Of a stretch of 64,000 nucleotides of DNA, positions 1 to 9,300 are shown piece after piece. The first letter of the stretch is position 1, and every line of letters begins with the position of its first letter. The DNA comes from Gentiana macrophylla (taxonomy: Eukaryota > Streptophyta > Magnoliopsida > Gentianales > Gentianaceae), in NCBI GenBank assembly GCA_026214975.1, contig CM047805.1:63751368-63815367 (forward strand). The letters are read 5' to 3'. A program made the position numbers and the translations under genes. The notes under the pieces were generated by a model, which worked only from the letters and a program-made list of their open reading frames with translations, searched no databases and was not told the origin of the DNA.

Positions 1-1121
1 AATCCACCAATCAACCAACCCAACCCCAACTAGATGGCAAGTTAAAGATACGATTTTTTAGTAATGATCTATCACGAATTCGATAAAATTTCTTTAACCG
101 AATCCTAGGGTTTCGTTTTCTTTTTCAAGCAAAACTAAACAACATGCAAAACAAGATCACGAGATTGTCTCCAAAACTCTACTCAATTAATTATAAACGA
201 TCTCTCGAATTACAACTAATTGCATTAATTGAAAGACTAAGGCTTGAACAATATTTTCATACAAATTCAGAGCATAAAAGTAGTTTTATCAATCTTTCGA
301 TTCAACTAAAACATAAACAATAAAGAACAATATCCAATTGATGAAAAACTGTAACTTAACTCACTAAAAATACAGCAAAAATCTCTCTAGTTGGTGTTGA
401 TGTTGATCGGTTTCCTCCGTTGTCCCACCGCGATGTGCTTAGCCAACAATCATGTTGGTGATCATGATTGTTAGGATGGAAGAGTTCATCTTCTTGTTTT
501 CTCTTGAGTATGCGGCTGCTAGGGTTTCTTTTTAGTGAATAATGCGTATGATGTCCCTCTAGGGTTGAGATATGCGGCTGTATATATAGAAATCTGAGGC
601 GGTTTAACCTAAGTCGGCCGTGGACGCTCGTCTGGTTTGGTGGACGCCCGTCCAATTGATCCTGACTTTGCTCCAGACGTCCGTCCATGCTGCGTCCAAA
701 CTCTCTGTATGTGATTTCCTCTCCTGGACGCTCGTCCATATATTCAGACGCCCGTCCGGTCTAAACGCCCGTTTAGCTCCTTGGACGCCCGTCCAGTTGA
801 CGGGACATGCAAACGCTCGTTCAGATGCTGGAACTTCCACCTTCAATTTAAACTCTTCCAATTGAACATCTCTTGAACTCATAATGGCAATGCAAATGTA
901 CCCACAACACGATAGAAACATGCAAACTGTAGACACATATATACAGATGGAAAATCATCGATAAAAACACGTAATACGGTCGATTTTTCAATTAACTGAA
1001 TTATCAACCCATTCTCTAAATTCACCCTTTTAACAAGTGATTTTCTATAAAAATCACTAAAACACGGAAGATATTGCTACGAAATAACTCGATAAAAAAA
1101 CCATAAAATTAGTCGTAAACA
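1..1121 (-). repeat. 3' LTR of the Athila element (truncated by window edge)
   Basis: Near-identical to 9708-10810, with a 17-bp difference in the GACG-palindrome region around 755-775. It ends ...TAAACA at 1121, exactly where the two copies diverge. About 407 bp of the LTR lie left of the window. A minus-strand TATA-like TATATATA is at 581-588. The short reading frames across 604-936 on both strands come from repeated GACG..CGTC palindromes and are not genes. Confidence 0.93.
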
Positions 1122-1137
1122 ACTCCCCCACACTTAG
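1122..1137 (-). other. Polypurine tract of the Athila element
   Basis: Read on the minus strand this is a purine-rich AAGTGTGGGGGAG run directly abutting the 3' LTR at 1121. Position and composition fit the plus-strand DNA primer site of LTR elements. Confidence 0.8.
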
Positions 1138-2690
1138 ATTTTTGTTCGTCCCGAACAAAACAATCAAAACTAGCTCACTTTATATGCAATCCAAATAGAT
1201 TCCTAACTCACGTAACACAGGATACAACAACTATAGCAAGTGATGCCAACATAGAGATAGATTCGGTGTGTGTGTGACAAGCCCTTTTCAACCTTCACAA
1301 TCCTCTCAAACAAATATCCTCTCAAATAATTTCAATGACTATCCTAGGTATAGGCAGCGATCGTTCCACACAAAGTCTTTCTGCGCACTCAGCAGGATAA
1401 TCCCTACAGCATATCATTCAGTTTATACTGGGTATAAGTTCAACGTTAACAAAGTCTTTAATTTATTTCACTTTCTTTTCTTCTTTTTTCCTCTTTTTCT
1501 TTTTGACGCACATCAGAATGAGCTCTTACCCGTCATAGTAGAATAGGATGTTTCGAGATAACACCCTACCTTACTCAAATCATAGGGTAGCTTTTTCTGA
1601 CTGTCGTGAGCTTTTGGTCATCATAGTGGTATAGGACATTTCGAGATAATGCCCTACCGCACTCCAATCATCGACCAGCTTCCGACACACCCATTTATTT
1701 ATTCTTAACTCAACTTCTTTTTCATGCAAACATTAGTTACGTTTCACTTATCACATTCAAACCTTCAGATATTCACAGTGCACGTTCTGAACTTAGGTGT
1801 TACTTCACTGTTACTATTAAGAACAAATCTCTCTAAGATAAATCACTAAAATAATGAGAGGATAAAGTTCAAAATTATTGCTTCAATATCAAAGGCTTTC
1901 ATGAGTGTGAAATGAATACTATCTCAAATCAGTAAAAGCATGCTATAATCATCTATCAAAGTCACATAAAATCATTGTCAGGAAACTACAACTAGCGAGC
2001 CATTGTTTCACTTACATGCTCAAGATTAACAAATATCCAAGTGTAAATTTTAAAATTTAAATTTTTTCACTATTTATAAAGATCACAAATATTTACTCAT
2101 ACTGTCGAAAATAAAGCATGAATTGCACCCCCCCACACTTAAATCACATTATGTCCTCAGAATGTGCAAATAAAAGAAAAGAATACTTATTTGGTTCCAA
2201 AGATGGTTGTCGGGCAAGATTGGCAAAGTGGTCGGCCGGAGCATGAATAAAACCGCACTCGACTCAGAGTGAAGAAGACAACATTGAAAGTAATAACTTG
2301 CAAACAACCGCTCAAACGTATCCGCAACACTCGACATATGAGATAATCTCGGGTATACGGGTATGTGAGTAAACATGTATACACATAACACAACCACAAA
2401 TAGGACAAGGATAACCAACACACAACTTACCAAGGTTTTATTTCTAATAACCTAAAAACTCAACTAAAAGAAATACTTATAAGACTAATTTGCCTCCTAG
2501 TAGCGCTTCTTTTATGTCATTAGCTTGACATGTGATTTCAAAGTTAACCCGGATCGGGCCACTTTGGTCGATCACGCCACTTCTTCCTCGGTATCGAGAA
2601 TGAAGGACAGTGGGTGTGACCACAGCACAGACAAGTCAAGTGCTCTACTAAGTGTTTGAACTTAACTCTCCGGATAGCACCGACTCTCCT
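1138..2690 (-). other. Non-coding stretch between Athila integrase and 3' LTR, with a second PPT-like run
   Basis: No reading frame here resembles a known protein; in some Athila elements this interval carries an env-like gene, but I see none. 1545-1690 contains two related blocks, each with a conserved 'ATAGxATAGGA-TTTCGAGATAA' theme and a 'CCCTACC' core. At 2126-2140 the minus strand reads AAGTGTGGGGGGG, a near copy of the real PPT at 1123-1137. Confidence 0.6.
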
Positions 2691-2697
2691 CTTCTTC

Positions 2698-3342
2698 TCA
2701 TTCTTGCGCAGAGTAAGCTTCGCATATCGACACATATTCGGAAGGCTCGGAAGAAGAATCCTCACGGGTAGATATAAAAATGTCATCATCCGAACCAAAG
2801 AAGTTGGATGGAATCTCATCGCAAATCAGAATATCAGGCGTCGCAACCCTCTTTTGAAAGTACAAGGTCTCAGGCTTTTCTTTTGGCTGCCCAAAATACT
2901 TCTTGAGTCTTTGACCATTGACCTTAAAAGGTTGATTACCATACCCGTTCAACGTGATCGCTCCACTTGGATTGACATCGATAACTTCAAAGGGCCAGAC
3001 CATCTAGATTTTAACTTACCGGCAAACAAATGGAGCCGGGTATTATAAAGTAAAGCCACATCACCCACTTTGAATTCTCGATCCTTGATCTTGGCATCGT
3101 GGAGTATCTTAGTTCTTTCCTTCATCGATTCTTGCATTCTCATATGCTCGAGTCTAAATTAAATCGAGCTCATTTAATTGTAATAACCTCTTTTCCCCAC
3201 AGAGTTGGCTATCAAAATTCAAGAATTTAATAGCCCGAAGAGGCTCGTGCTCAAGCTCGACCGGTAAATGGCAAGCTTTGCCATAGACCATTTGGAAGGG
3301 TGACGTGCCTATCGGGGTCTTAAACGCGGTGCGATAGGCCAA
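2698..3342 (-). pseudogene. Athila integrase, C-terminal part (frameshifted)
   Basis: Three minus-strand frames carry this part in order. 3154-3342 has AYRTAFKTPIGTSPFQMVYG and CHLPVELEH, the standard gypsy integrase segment after the catalytic core. 2949-3143 has FKVGDVALLYNTRL and GKLKSRWSGP, the C-terminal SH3-like fold. 2698-3003 has NPSGAITLNGYGNQPFKVNG then RLKKYFG, the end of the Athila polyprotein. At least two frameshifts separate the pieces, so no functional integrase is made as written. The plus-strand reading frame across the same DNA (3471-4031) is a shadow. Confidence 0.85.
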
Positions 3343-3503
3343 AAAGCGTCATCCAACTTTAGACTCGATTGGATCTATTTGAGTTCACGGTCTTTTCTAA
3401 AATTCTTTTAAGGCTTTGGTTGCTTATCTCGACTTGCCCACTTGTTTGGGGATGATATGGTGTACCGATTTTGTGTCTAACACCATATTTCTCAAGAACT
3501 TTA

Positions 3504-4139
3504 TCAAGCGGCGTTGCAAAAATGAGTACCTTCGTCACTAATAAGGGCTCTAGGACGACCGAATCTGGTGAAGATATTCTTTTGCAAGAATTTCTTCACA
3601 ACTTTGTGATCATTAGTTTGGGTGGCTATTGCCTCCACCCACTTGGAGACGTAGTCTACACAGACGAGAATGTATTTATTTCCACACGACGATGGAAAGG
3701 GTCCCATGAAATCAATTCCCCACACATCGAAGACTTCGCATTCCAGAATGGGTCTAAGTGGCATTTCCATCCTATTACTTTGCCTCCCAATTCTCTGGCA
3801 CCTATCGCAACCTTTACAAAAGGCTTCTACGTCCTTAAAAAGAGCCGGCTAGTAGAATCCAGCTTGGAGGATTTTTGCAACTGTCTTGGGTGCTCCATAG
3901 TGTCCTCATGTGGGACCACTATGACATTGCTCCAGAATATCCAATTGTTCATGCTCCGGAACACACCGTCTAAGCAACCCGTCTTTACAGACCTTGAACA
4001 GATGAGGATCCTCCCACACGAGATATTTTAGATCAGAAAAGAACTTCTTCTTCTCCTGATACGTCATTTCCTCTAAATGTCCACTTGCTAAATAGTTGAC
4101 GTAATCGTACTCACGCCTAACAAGATCAAGCTTCATCAA
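3504..4139 (-). pseudogene. Athila integrase, zinc-binding N-terminus and catalytic core (frameshifted)
   Basis: Integrase joins the cDNA ends to host DNA. 3906-4139 holds the segment before the HHCC finger (LRRCVPEHEQ, ILEQCHSGP); the remaining finger (WPALFKD, GCDRCQR in another frame) lies at about 3770-3905. 3504-3770 holds the core, with the first catalytic Asp in [10 protein letters not shown] (residue 20 of that frame) and the second in [10 protein letters not shown] (residue 79). The region with the final Glu lies between 3343 and 3503 and is not in one clean frame. Broken by at least two frameshifts. Confidence 0.87.
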
Positions 4140-4195
4140 TTGCTCAAGAGGGAAATCAATGCCTATTTCCTTGTGATTTACGCCACCCTCATTTA

Positions 4196-4495
4196 CTAGG
4201 CAAGATGGATGATCACCACAACATTATCACTACCCTTCTTATCTTTGATCTCAAGGTCAAACTCTTGCAAAATTAGAATCCATCCGAGTAACCTTGGTTT
4301 TGCATCTACTTTGTCCATAAGGTAGCGTGAGGCTGCATGGTCGGTCCAAACTACAACTTGAGACCCTAGAAGATAACTTCTAAACTTTTCAATAGCAAAA
4401 GCGACGGCTAAGAATTCCTTCTCGATCGTGGTGTAATTGCATTGAGCCGGGTTCAAGGTGCGGCTCGATAGTAAATGGGCCTGAACTTTTATCAA
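4196..4495 (-). pseudogene. Athila RNase H fragment
   Basis: The 99-residue frame contains [35 protein letters not shown] and [20 protein letters not shown], the standard RNase H block that follows RT in Ty3/gypsy elements and removes RNA from the RNA-DNA hybrid. It lies between RT (4858-5901) and integrase (below 4139), as expected. The upstream part of the domain (about 4500-4680) is in shifted frames, so it is not a complete domain. Confidence 0.85.
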
Positions 4496-4499
4496 TTCC

Positions 4500-4870
4500 T
4501 TGACCTAAAAGCTGCGCCCATTGCGTAGTTCAAGGCATCATAATAATTCAAAAGGCTTAGTCCATCAGTGCGATTAAGATAGGGGCACTTATGAGCTTTT
4601 CCTTCAGGCAATTGAAAGCTTCTTTGCATTTCTCATCAAACAAGAACATAACATCATCTTTAAGAAGGTTAGATAAGGGCTTGGCTATTGTGGAAAAGTC
4701 CTTAAAAAATCGCTTTGTAGAAGCCAACATGACCAAGAAAACCGCGTACCTCTTTTGACAGGTTTTAGGTGCGACATTTTTTCAATGGCTTCTACCTTAG
4801 CCTTATCAACTTGAATACCATACGGACACCTTGTGTCCCGAACAATCCCTTCATCTACTAAAAATGGCAT
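4500..4870 (-). pseudogene. Athila RT thumb/connection region, frameshifted
   Basis: The frame at 4685-4870 starts FLVDEGIV and continues YGIQVDKAKVEAIEKM, the segment that directly follows the RT palm in Athila. Further pieces in other frames (FKDFSTIAKPL around 4690, FLFDEKCKEAF around 4640) continue the same domain toward RNase H. It overlaps the end of the RT frame by a few bases, consistent with a single frameshift at about 4865. Confidence 0.75.
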
Positions 4871-5901
4871 TTCTCCCAGTTAAGCACTAAATTCTTTTCA
4901 ACACAGCGTTGAAGTACCATATCTAGATTCTCCAAGATCTCATCGAAGCTATCGCCATAGACTGAGAAGTCGTCCATGAAGACTTCCATACATTTTTCCA
5001 CAAGTCCATCAAAAATGGCCAACATGCACCGTTGGAATGTTGCTGGTGCATTGCATAACCCGAAGGGCATTCTGCGAAAAGCAAAAGTGCCTGATGGACA
5101 CGTAAACGTGGTCTTCTCCTGGTCATTAGGGTCGATGGCTATCTGGAAGTAACCAGAATATCCATCGAGGAAACAATAATACTTATAACCGCTCAGTCTT
5201 TCAATAAGCTGGTCAATGAAGGGTAAGGGGAAATGGTCTTTGGCGGTGACTTCATTCAATCTGCGATAATCGATGGACATCAGAGTGATCACAAGGCGTA
5301 AAACTATCTCTTCCCCATTTTCATTCTTCTCAACGGTGATACCTCCCTTCTTTGGCACAACTTGGGTGGGGCTAACCCACTCACTGTCGGCGATTGCATA
5401 CATGATTCCCATGTCTAACCACTTTATAACTTCTTTCTTGACAACCTCCTGCATATGCGGATTCAGCCTTCGCTGAGGTTGTCTTACTTTCTTAGCTCCT
5501 TCCTCCGTTCGGATTTTATGCATGCACACATCGGGGCTGATTCCTCGGATATCACCCACTTGCCAACCGAATGCGAGGATGTTCTTTTCAAGCACTTTTA
5601 TCAGCAGTGCTTCTTGCTCGGACTCGAGTTTCGAAGAGATGATCAAGGGCAATTTATCACCATCCTTAAGAAAAATGTACTTAAGGTGTTGAGGAAGCGG
5701 TTTAAGCTCCAAGTCAGTAGGTGGTTGCTCAATACTAGGTTTTAAAGGGCCACCTTTTTCCTTATGGGCTTGAAGTGGTTGACAGTAGAACACCTCATCT
5801 TCCCGAGGCATAACCCCAGAAAGATACTGGATCACATCATCCATAGGGATCCTCCTGTCAGCACCCGCTTTCTCCTTCTCATGCTTGATCATCTTTCTCA
5901 A
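4858..5901 (-). CDS. Athila reverse transcriptase (longest intact pol segment)
   Basis: A 347-residue open frame. The RT palm spans roughly residues 150-345, with NPHMQEVVKKEV, DYRRLNEVTAKDHFPLPFID, YCFLDGYSGYFQIAI, FAFRRMPFGLCNAPATFQRC and the active-site FMDD at residues 308-311 (the Phe variant of YMDD usual in this lineage). Function in the family: copying element RNA to cDNA. Residues 1-145 are the linker from protease. The catalytic Asp residues (in FLDGYSG and FMDD) are present, so this module looks intact even though its neighbours are broken. It would be made only as part of a Gag-Pol polyprotein; the first Met is not a real start. Confidence 0.93.
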   Translation of the reverse strand: MRKMIKHEKEKAGADRRIPMDDVIQYLSGVMPREDEVFYCQPLQAHKEKGGPLKPSIEQPPTDLELKPLPQHLKYIFLKDGDKLPLIISSKLESEQEALLIKVLEKNILAFGWQVGDIRGISPDVCMHKIRTEEGAKKVRQPQRRLNPHMQEVVKKEVIKWLDMGIMYAIADSEWVSPTQVVPKKGGITVEKNENGEEIVLRLVITLMSIDYRRLNEVTAKDHFPLPFIDQLIERLSGYKYYCFLDGYSGYFQIAIDPNDQEKTTFTCPSGTFAFRRMPFGLCNAPATFQRCMLAIFDGLVEKCMEVFMDDFSVYGDSFDEILENLDMVLQRCVEKNLVLNWEKCHF

Positions 5902-5967
5902 CTCTTCTTCTTCTAGCTCCTCTGCTAGCTGTTCCCAATCATCAACCTCCCAATGAGTAGTCTCTCT

Positions 5968-6335
5968 CTAGAAATCCACTTCGTCCCAACTACCCATCAG
6001 GGCTTCCTCTTCTCCAGGGTTAAAGTCATTCTGATTCAGCTCTTTGAAATCATCGTTCATTGCTGGGAATCTCCCTGTTTCTTGGTCATTGACAGGCTCA
6101 GTGACTAAGGCCGGTAATGAAACAGAAGATGGTCCACAGTCAGCTTGATCTTCAATGTTTATAACTTCGAAAACACCTATCTCTGTTAGCTCTTCTGCTT
6201 CTTCAGAGTTGGCATCTTCTTCGTCCTCATAAATTGCTTCAACGAACGAGATTTCTTCAATCAAGGGTGTCTCAGGACTTTGCCCTCGTGTGAAGGTGAC
6301 AGATGTATCATCAACTCGAGTGTAATCGACCTTAC
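5968..6335 (-). pseudogene. Athila protease-RT linker
   Basis: An acidic open frame (about 98 residues from the first Met, with open sequence upstream to about 6335) rich in Glu and Asp (EDEEDANSEEAEEL). No catalytic motif is visible. It sits between the protease tail and RT, where Athila polyproteins have a poorly conserved acidic linker. A frameshift near 6340 separates it from protease and a break near 5945 separates it from RT. Confidence 0.65.
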
Positions 6336-6341
6336 ACAGAA

Positions 6342-7022
6342 ATCAATGAGGCGGCAGAGGTGTCTAAAAAGGTCCGGCCTAGAATTAGAGGCATCTCTTT
6401 GTCGGTGGGTAGTCTAAGATAACCCGATCGGTAGGAAAACCAAATGTTCAACATAGAGAAGAACATTAGTAACACAACCGGCTGCTGATCGGCTATATCG
6501 GTCTACCATCTGTAAAGAAATAGGGCGTTCCCGCATTCTTTTGTCTAAACCGAGCTTTTTGCAGATGTTCAATGGCATCACATTTATAGAGGCCCCTGAG
6601 TCGCATAAGACATTTTGGAACTTGTGGCCTTCAATCTCACAGGAGATTGAAGGTCTTCCGGGGTCACCTCGCTTAATAGCAACCTTTTGTGAAACCAGGG
6701 AACATTCTTCTCTTAAAACTTCTTCTGCCATCCCTTGAAGCTTCTTCTTGCTTCCACAAACTTCTTTAAGATACTTAGAGCACTTGGGCATTTCAGTCAA
6801 TACCTTAGCTAGGGGTATACTTACTTTGGTGTCTCTAAGCATCCTCCTCACTCCGTCATATTGTCTGTCAAGACTGAGGGTATTCTCTTTCCTCTTTGGT
6901 GGATAAGGAAGGGCTTTATCATTGTCAGGGGAACAGCCACCTGACTTTTTAATGGCTTCATCTTCCTTATCCTTCCACCTCACAAACTTTTCCTCCCTCC
7001 TCTTTGTCAGGGGAACAGCCAC
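6342..7022 (-). pseudogene. Athila aspartic protease, frameshifted at its C-terminus
   Basis: The frame 6414-7022 (202 residues) contains the gag-protease junction typical of Athila (KYLKEVCGSKKKL) and the retroviral-type active site LCDSGASINVM, with catalytic Asp at residue 141. Family role: cutting the Gag-Pol polyprotein. The downstream signature MPLILGRTFLDT, the flap/C-terminal part, lies at about 6342-6415 but in another frame, so a frameshift near 6415 disables the domain as written. Confidence 0.88.
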
Positions 7023-7135
7023 CTGACTTTTCCTCGAATCAGAATCATCCTCATCCCCCGAAGAGCCGTCATCATTAATCTCCTCCTCACTGTTGGTTTC
7101 TTCGGTATATGATTTCTGATTGCCCCCTCCTGAAC

Positions 7136-7648
7136 TTATTGCGTCAGGAGGGGCTGCTCGTTTCCCGACACCTTTCCGGGTCCCGCCTGCTTACCACTTC
7201 TCAAGGTAACTTCATTCAACTCTTGGTCTCCATACCCCCATTGACGTGTGATGGCAGTGCAAACATTGATATCTGCTTTTGGATTTCTCTCGGTATAACT
7301 TGGAAGTTTACCGTGGGGTCTGATTGCTTGTTGTTCTGCCATCTGCCCAACCTGTCTCTCTATTGCCTTGACACTAGTAGACATGGTCTTCACCATGTCC
7401 ACTAGCTCATCAAACTTATGTTGAGGGACACATGAGGTGGTATGATTTTGATGTTGGCTTTGATTCCAACCACCTTGAGGTCTTTGGGAGTTGGGATTAT
7501 GAGATTGATTAACCACTCCAGGAGGTGGTCTTTGATAACCTGAGTTGAAAGAAGGGTTAAAATTGGATGGGCCAGGTGGTGCACTGGGACGTTGAAATCC
7601 GGAATAATTCGGTTTCGATTGGAGTTTCGAAGGTCGGTTGAAATTCAC
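7136..7648 (-). pseudogene. Athila gag C-terminal / gag-pol linker segment
   Basis: A 170-residue frame rich in Asn, Pro, Gln and Ser (GYQRPPPG, SQRPQGGWNQ), then a short helical piece (DELVDMVKTMSTSVKAIERQ) and NEVTLRSGKQ, which is the usual Athila gag-pol linker ending. It continues the gag domain after a frameshift near 7648, with a GTG where a start would be needed, so it is not a separate gene. No CCHC zinc knuckle is visible. Confidence 0.75.
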
Positions 7649-8706
7649 TTCCTCGGTACTTTCATCTCCCTTTGCATTCCCGTGTAGTTCACATCTGGTG
7701 CGCTTGTTCTTCTTTGCATTTGTAAATTGGCTAGCTGCTTGCTAATTGCTTCCATTTGAGCAACTAACACTTTAGTCTCAGAATTGCTTGCAGCAGATCC
7801 CTTCTTATTTCCACTAACATTGGTCTTCCTTAGAGTTGACCACATGTTATTCTTGGCTATGGTTTCAGCTACCATGTAGGCAGCATCATCTCCTCCCCCT
7901 AAAAACGATCCATGAGCTGTGGAATCTAGGAAATCTCTATTGGGTTGAGTAACACCCTGATAGAATAATTCTAGTAGCTCATGTCTACTGTATCCATGGT
8001 TGGGGCACTTCCTCATCAACAGATTTAATCTCTCCCATGGTTTCCCCACACTCTCACCATCAAGTTGCTCAAACGTGGCTATCTCCCTTTTCATGTCAAT
8101 GATTGTCCCTGGTGAGACAAACTTCAGAGCAAAGGCTCTTTTGACATCATTCCAGGTACGGAGAGAATGATGGGCTAAAGATTTAAACCAACGGTTTGCT
8201 TCACCCTTGAGAGCAAACGGGAAGAGTTTTAACTTGAAAATCTCAGAATCAACACCAGGATAGTGGCCTGCTTCGTAGATTTGAACGAAGGTGGACAAGA
8301 AGTCATGGGGATCTTCGTCAGCAGTGCCATAAAAGGAACTATTCTGAACCAGTCCTACCACTCCATTTTTCAGATCGAAATTTACTTGCCCCATTTCTGG
8401 AGGGCGAATAGGTCTATGCCCCTCCAGAAAGTCTTGGTCAAGATAGGGAGCATAGGGGTCTTGGTTTAACTGGTTTAGCTGATTTTGACGGAATTGTTGG
8501 AACTGATTATTTATGCCAGCTTGTTGATTCTGTTGTTGATGTATTACTTGCATCTGTTGAAGGATCAGATTCATTTGGGCTTGAGGGTCTGGATTTTGAA
8601 GTTCGTTAGCCATAATGTCTGGATCCGGGAAGAGCTTTCTCCTGAGAATAGATTGCTCAGGCTCGGGATTAAAGATCAGAGGTCCCTTCTGACTCCTGGT
8701 TTGCAT
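7645..8706 (-). CDS. Athila Gag capsid polyprotein
   Basis: A 353-residue frame beginning MQTRSQKG, the usual Athila Gag start; the ATG at 8706 follows the leader. The retrotransposon Gag domain spans about residues 110-270, with GEANRWFKSL, TWNDVKRAFALKF and ELFYQG visible. Residues 35-80 are Gln-rich. Role: forms the virus-like particle that packages element RNA. Followed by a frameshift into the linker at 7136-7648. The frame is long and clean, in contrast to integrase. Confidence 0.9.
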   Translation of the reverse strand: MQTRSQKGPLIFNPEPEQSILRRKLFPDPDIMANELQNPDPQAQMNLILQQMQVIHQQQNQQAGINNQFQQFRQNQLNQLNQDPYAPYLDQDFLEGHRPIRPPEMGQVNFDLKNGVVGLVQNSSFYGTADEDPHDFLSTFVQIYEAGHYPGVDSEIFKLKLFPFALKGEANRWFKSLAHHSLRTWNDVKRAFALKFVSPGTIIDMKREIATFEQLDGESVGKPWERLNLLMRKCPNHGYSRHELLELFYQGVTQPNRDFLDSTAHGSFLGGGDDAAYMVAETIAKNNMWSTLRKTNVSGNKKGSAASNSETKVLVAQMEAISKQLANLQMQRRTSAPDVNYTGMQREMKVPRK

Positions 8707-9277
8707 AAACCAGAAGGGCAGAAAAGGAAGAAATCAACCTTAGGGTTGATGAGAACGAAATGTAGAGGAAAATTAAAGGGTTAGAAAGATAGAAGAGAAG
8801 ACAAGAGAAAAGAAAAGTGAAATATTCAGAGACGGAACTGGCGTTCAGTGAAAGTGGACGCTAGTTCAGAGAGGCTTCAGGAAGTGGACGCTCGTTCAGA
8901 TAACTGAACGGGCGTTTAAGGTATGGACGAGCGTTTGGTAACTCAGACGCTCGTCTGATCAGCTTAAACGATGCAGAGAACAAATTTTTAGAACAGACGG
9001 GCGTCTGAAAGGATGGACGCCCGTTTGGAAAGCGAAAACTAAACTCTAAGGTAAATTAAAATAAAGAATACAGATAAAATAAAATCAAACTATAATAATA
9101 TAACGTAATGTTTAAACTAAAACCTATAAATAAAAGAAAAATAAAAGTTGCTAAAATAAAAACCTAGACTAAGATAAAATAAAATAAAATAAAAACGTAA
9201 CTATTAGATTATCACCTAAAAAAATAGTATCGATACAAAAATTGCACCTATAAGAATCCGACAACCGTTACCGACGT
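8707..9277 (-). promoter_or_regulatory. Athila 5' leader between PBS and gag, carrying GACG..CGTC palindromes
   Basis: No coding potential. 8840-9030 carries about eight copies of a near-palindrome of the form (G/A)ACGCYCGT(T/C), the same motif that fills the LTRs at 610-815 and 10325-10515. 9050-9240 is A-rich low-complexity sequence (AAATAAAATAAAA). Confidence 0.6.
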
Positions 9278-9294
9278 CCCCGGCAACGGCGCCA
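9278..9294 (-). other. Primer binding site, complementary to tRNA-Asp
   Basis: On the minus strand it reads TGGCGCCGTTGCCGGGG, the complement of the plant tRNA-Asp 3' end. It lies 6 bp inside the 5' LTR end at 9301. tRNA-Asp priming is typical of Athila. Confidence 0.92.
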
Positions 9295-9300
9295 AAAACT

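Noticed and set aside
604..936. Minus-strand 110-residue frame in the Athila LTR (and 10063-10626)
   Set aside because: Coding appearance comes from repeated GACG..CGTC palindromes; it lies in an LTR and differs between the two LTRs by indels.
3471..4031. 186-residue plus-strand frame
   Set aside because: Opposite strand of Athila integrase, which has clear motifs; a shadow.
9278..9294. tRNA-Asp gene
   Set aside because: Only the 17-nt primer complement is present, no cloverleaf.
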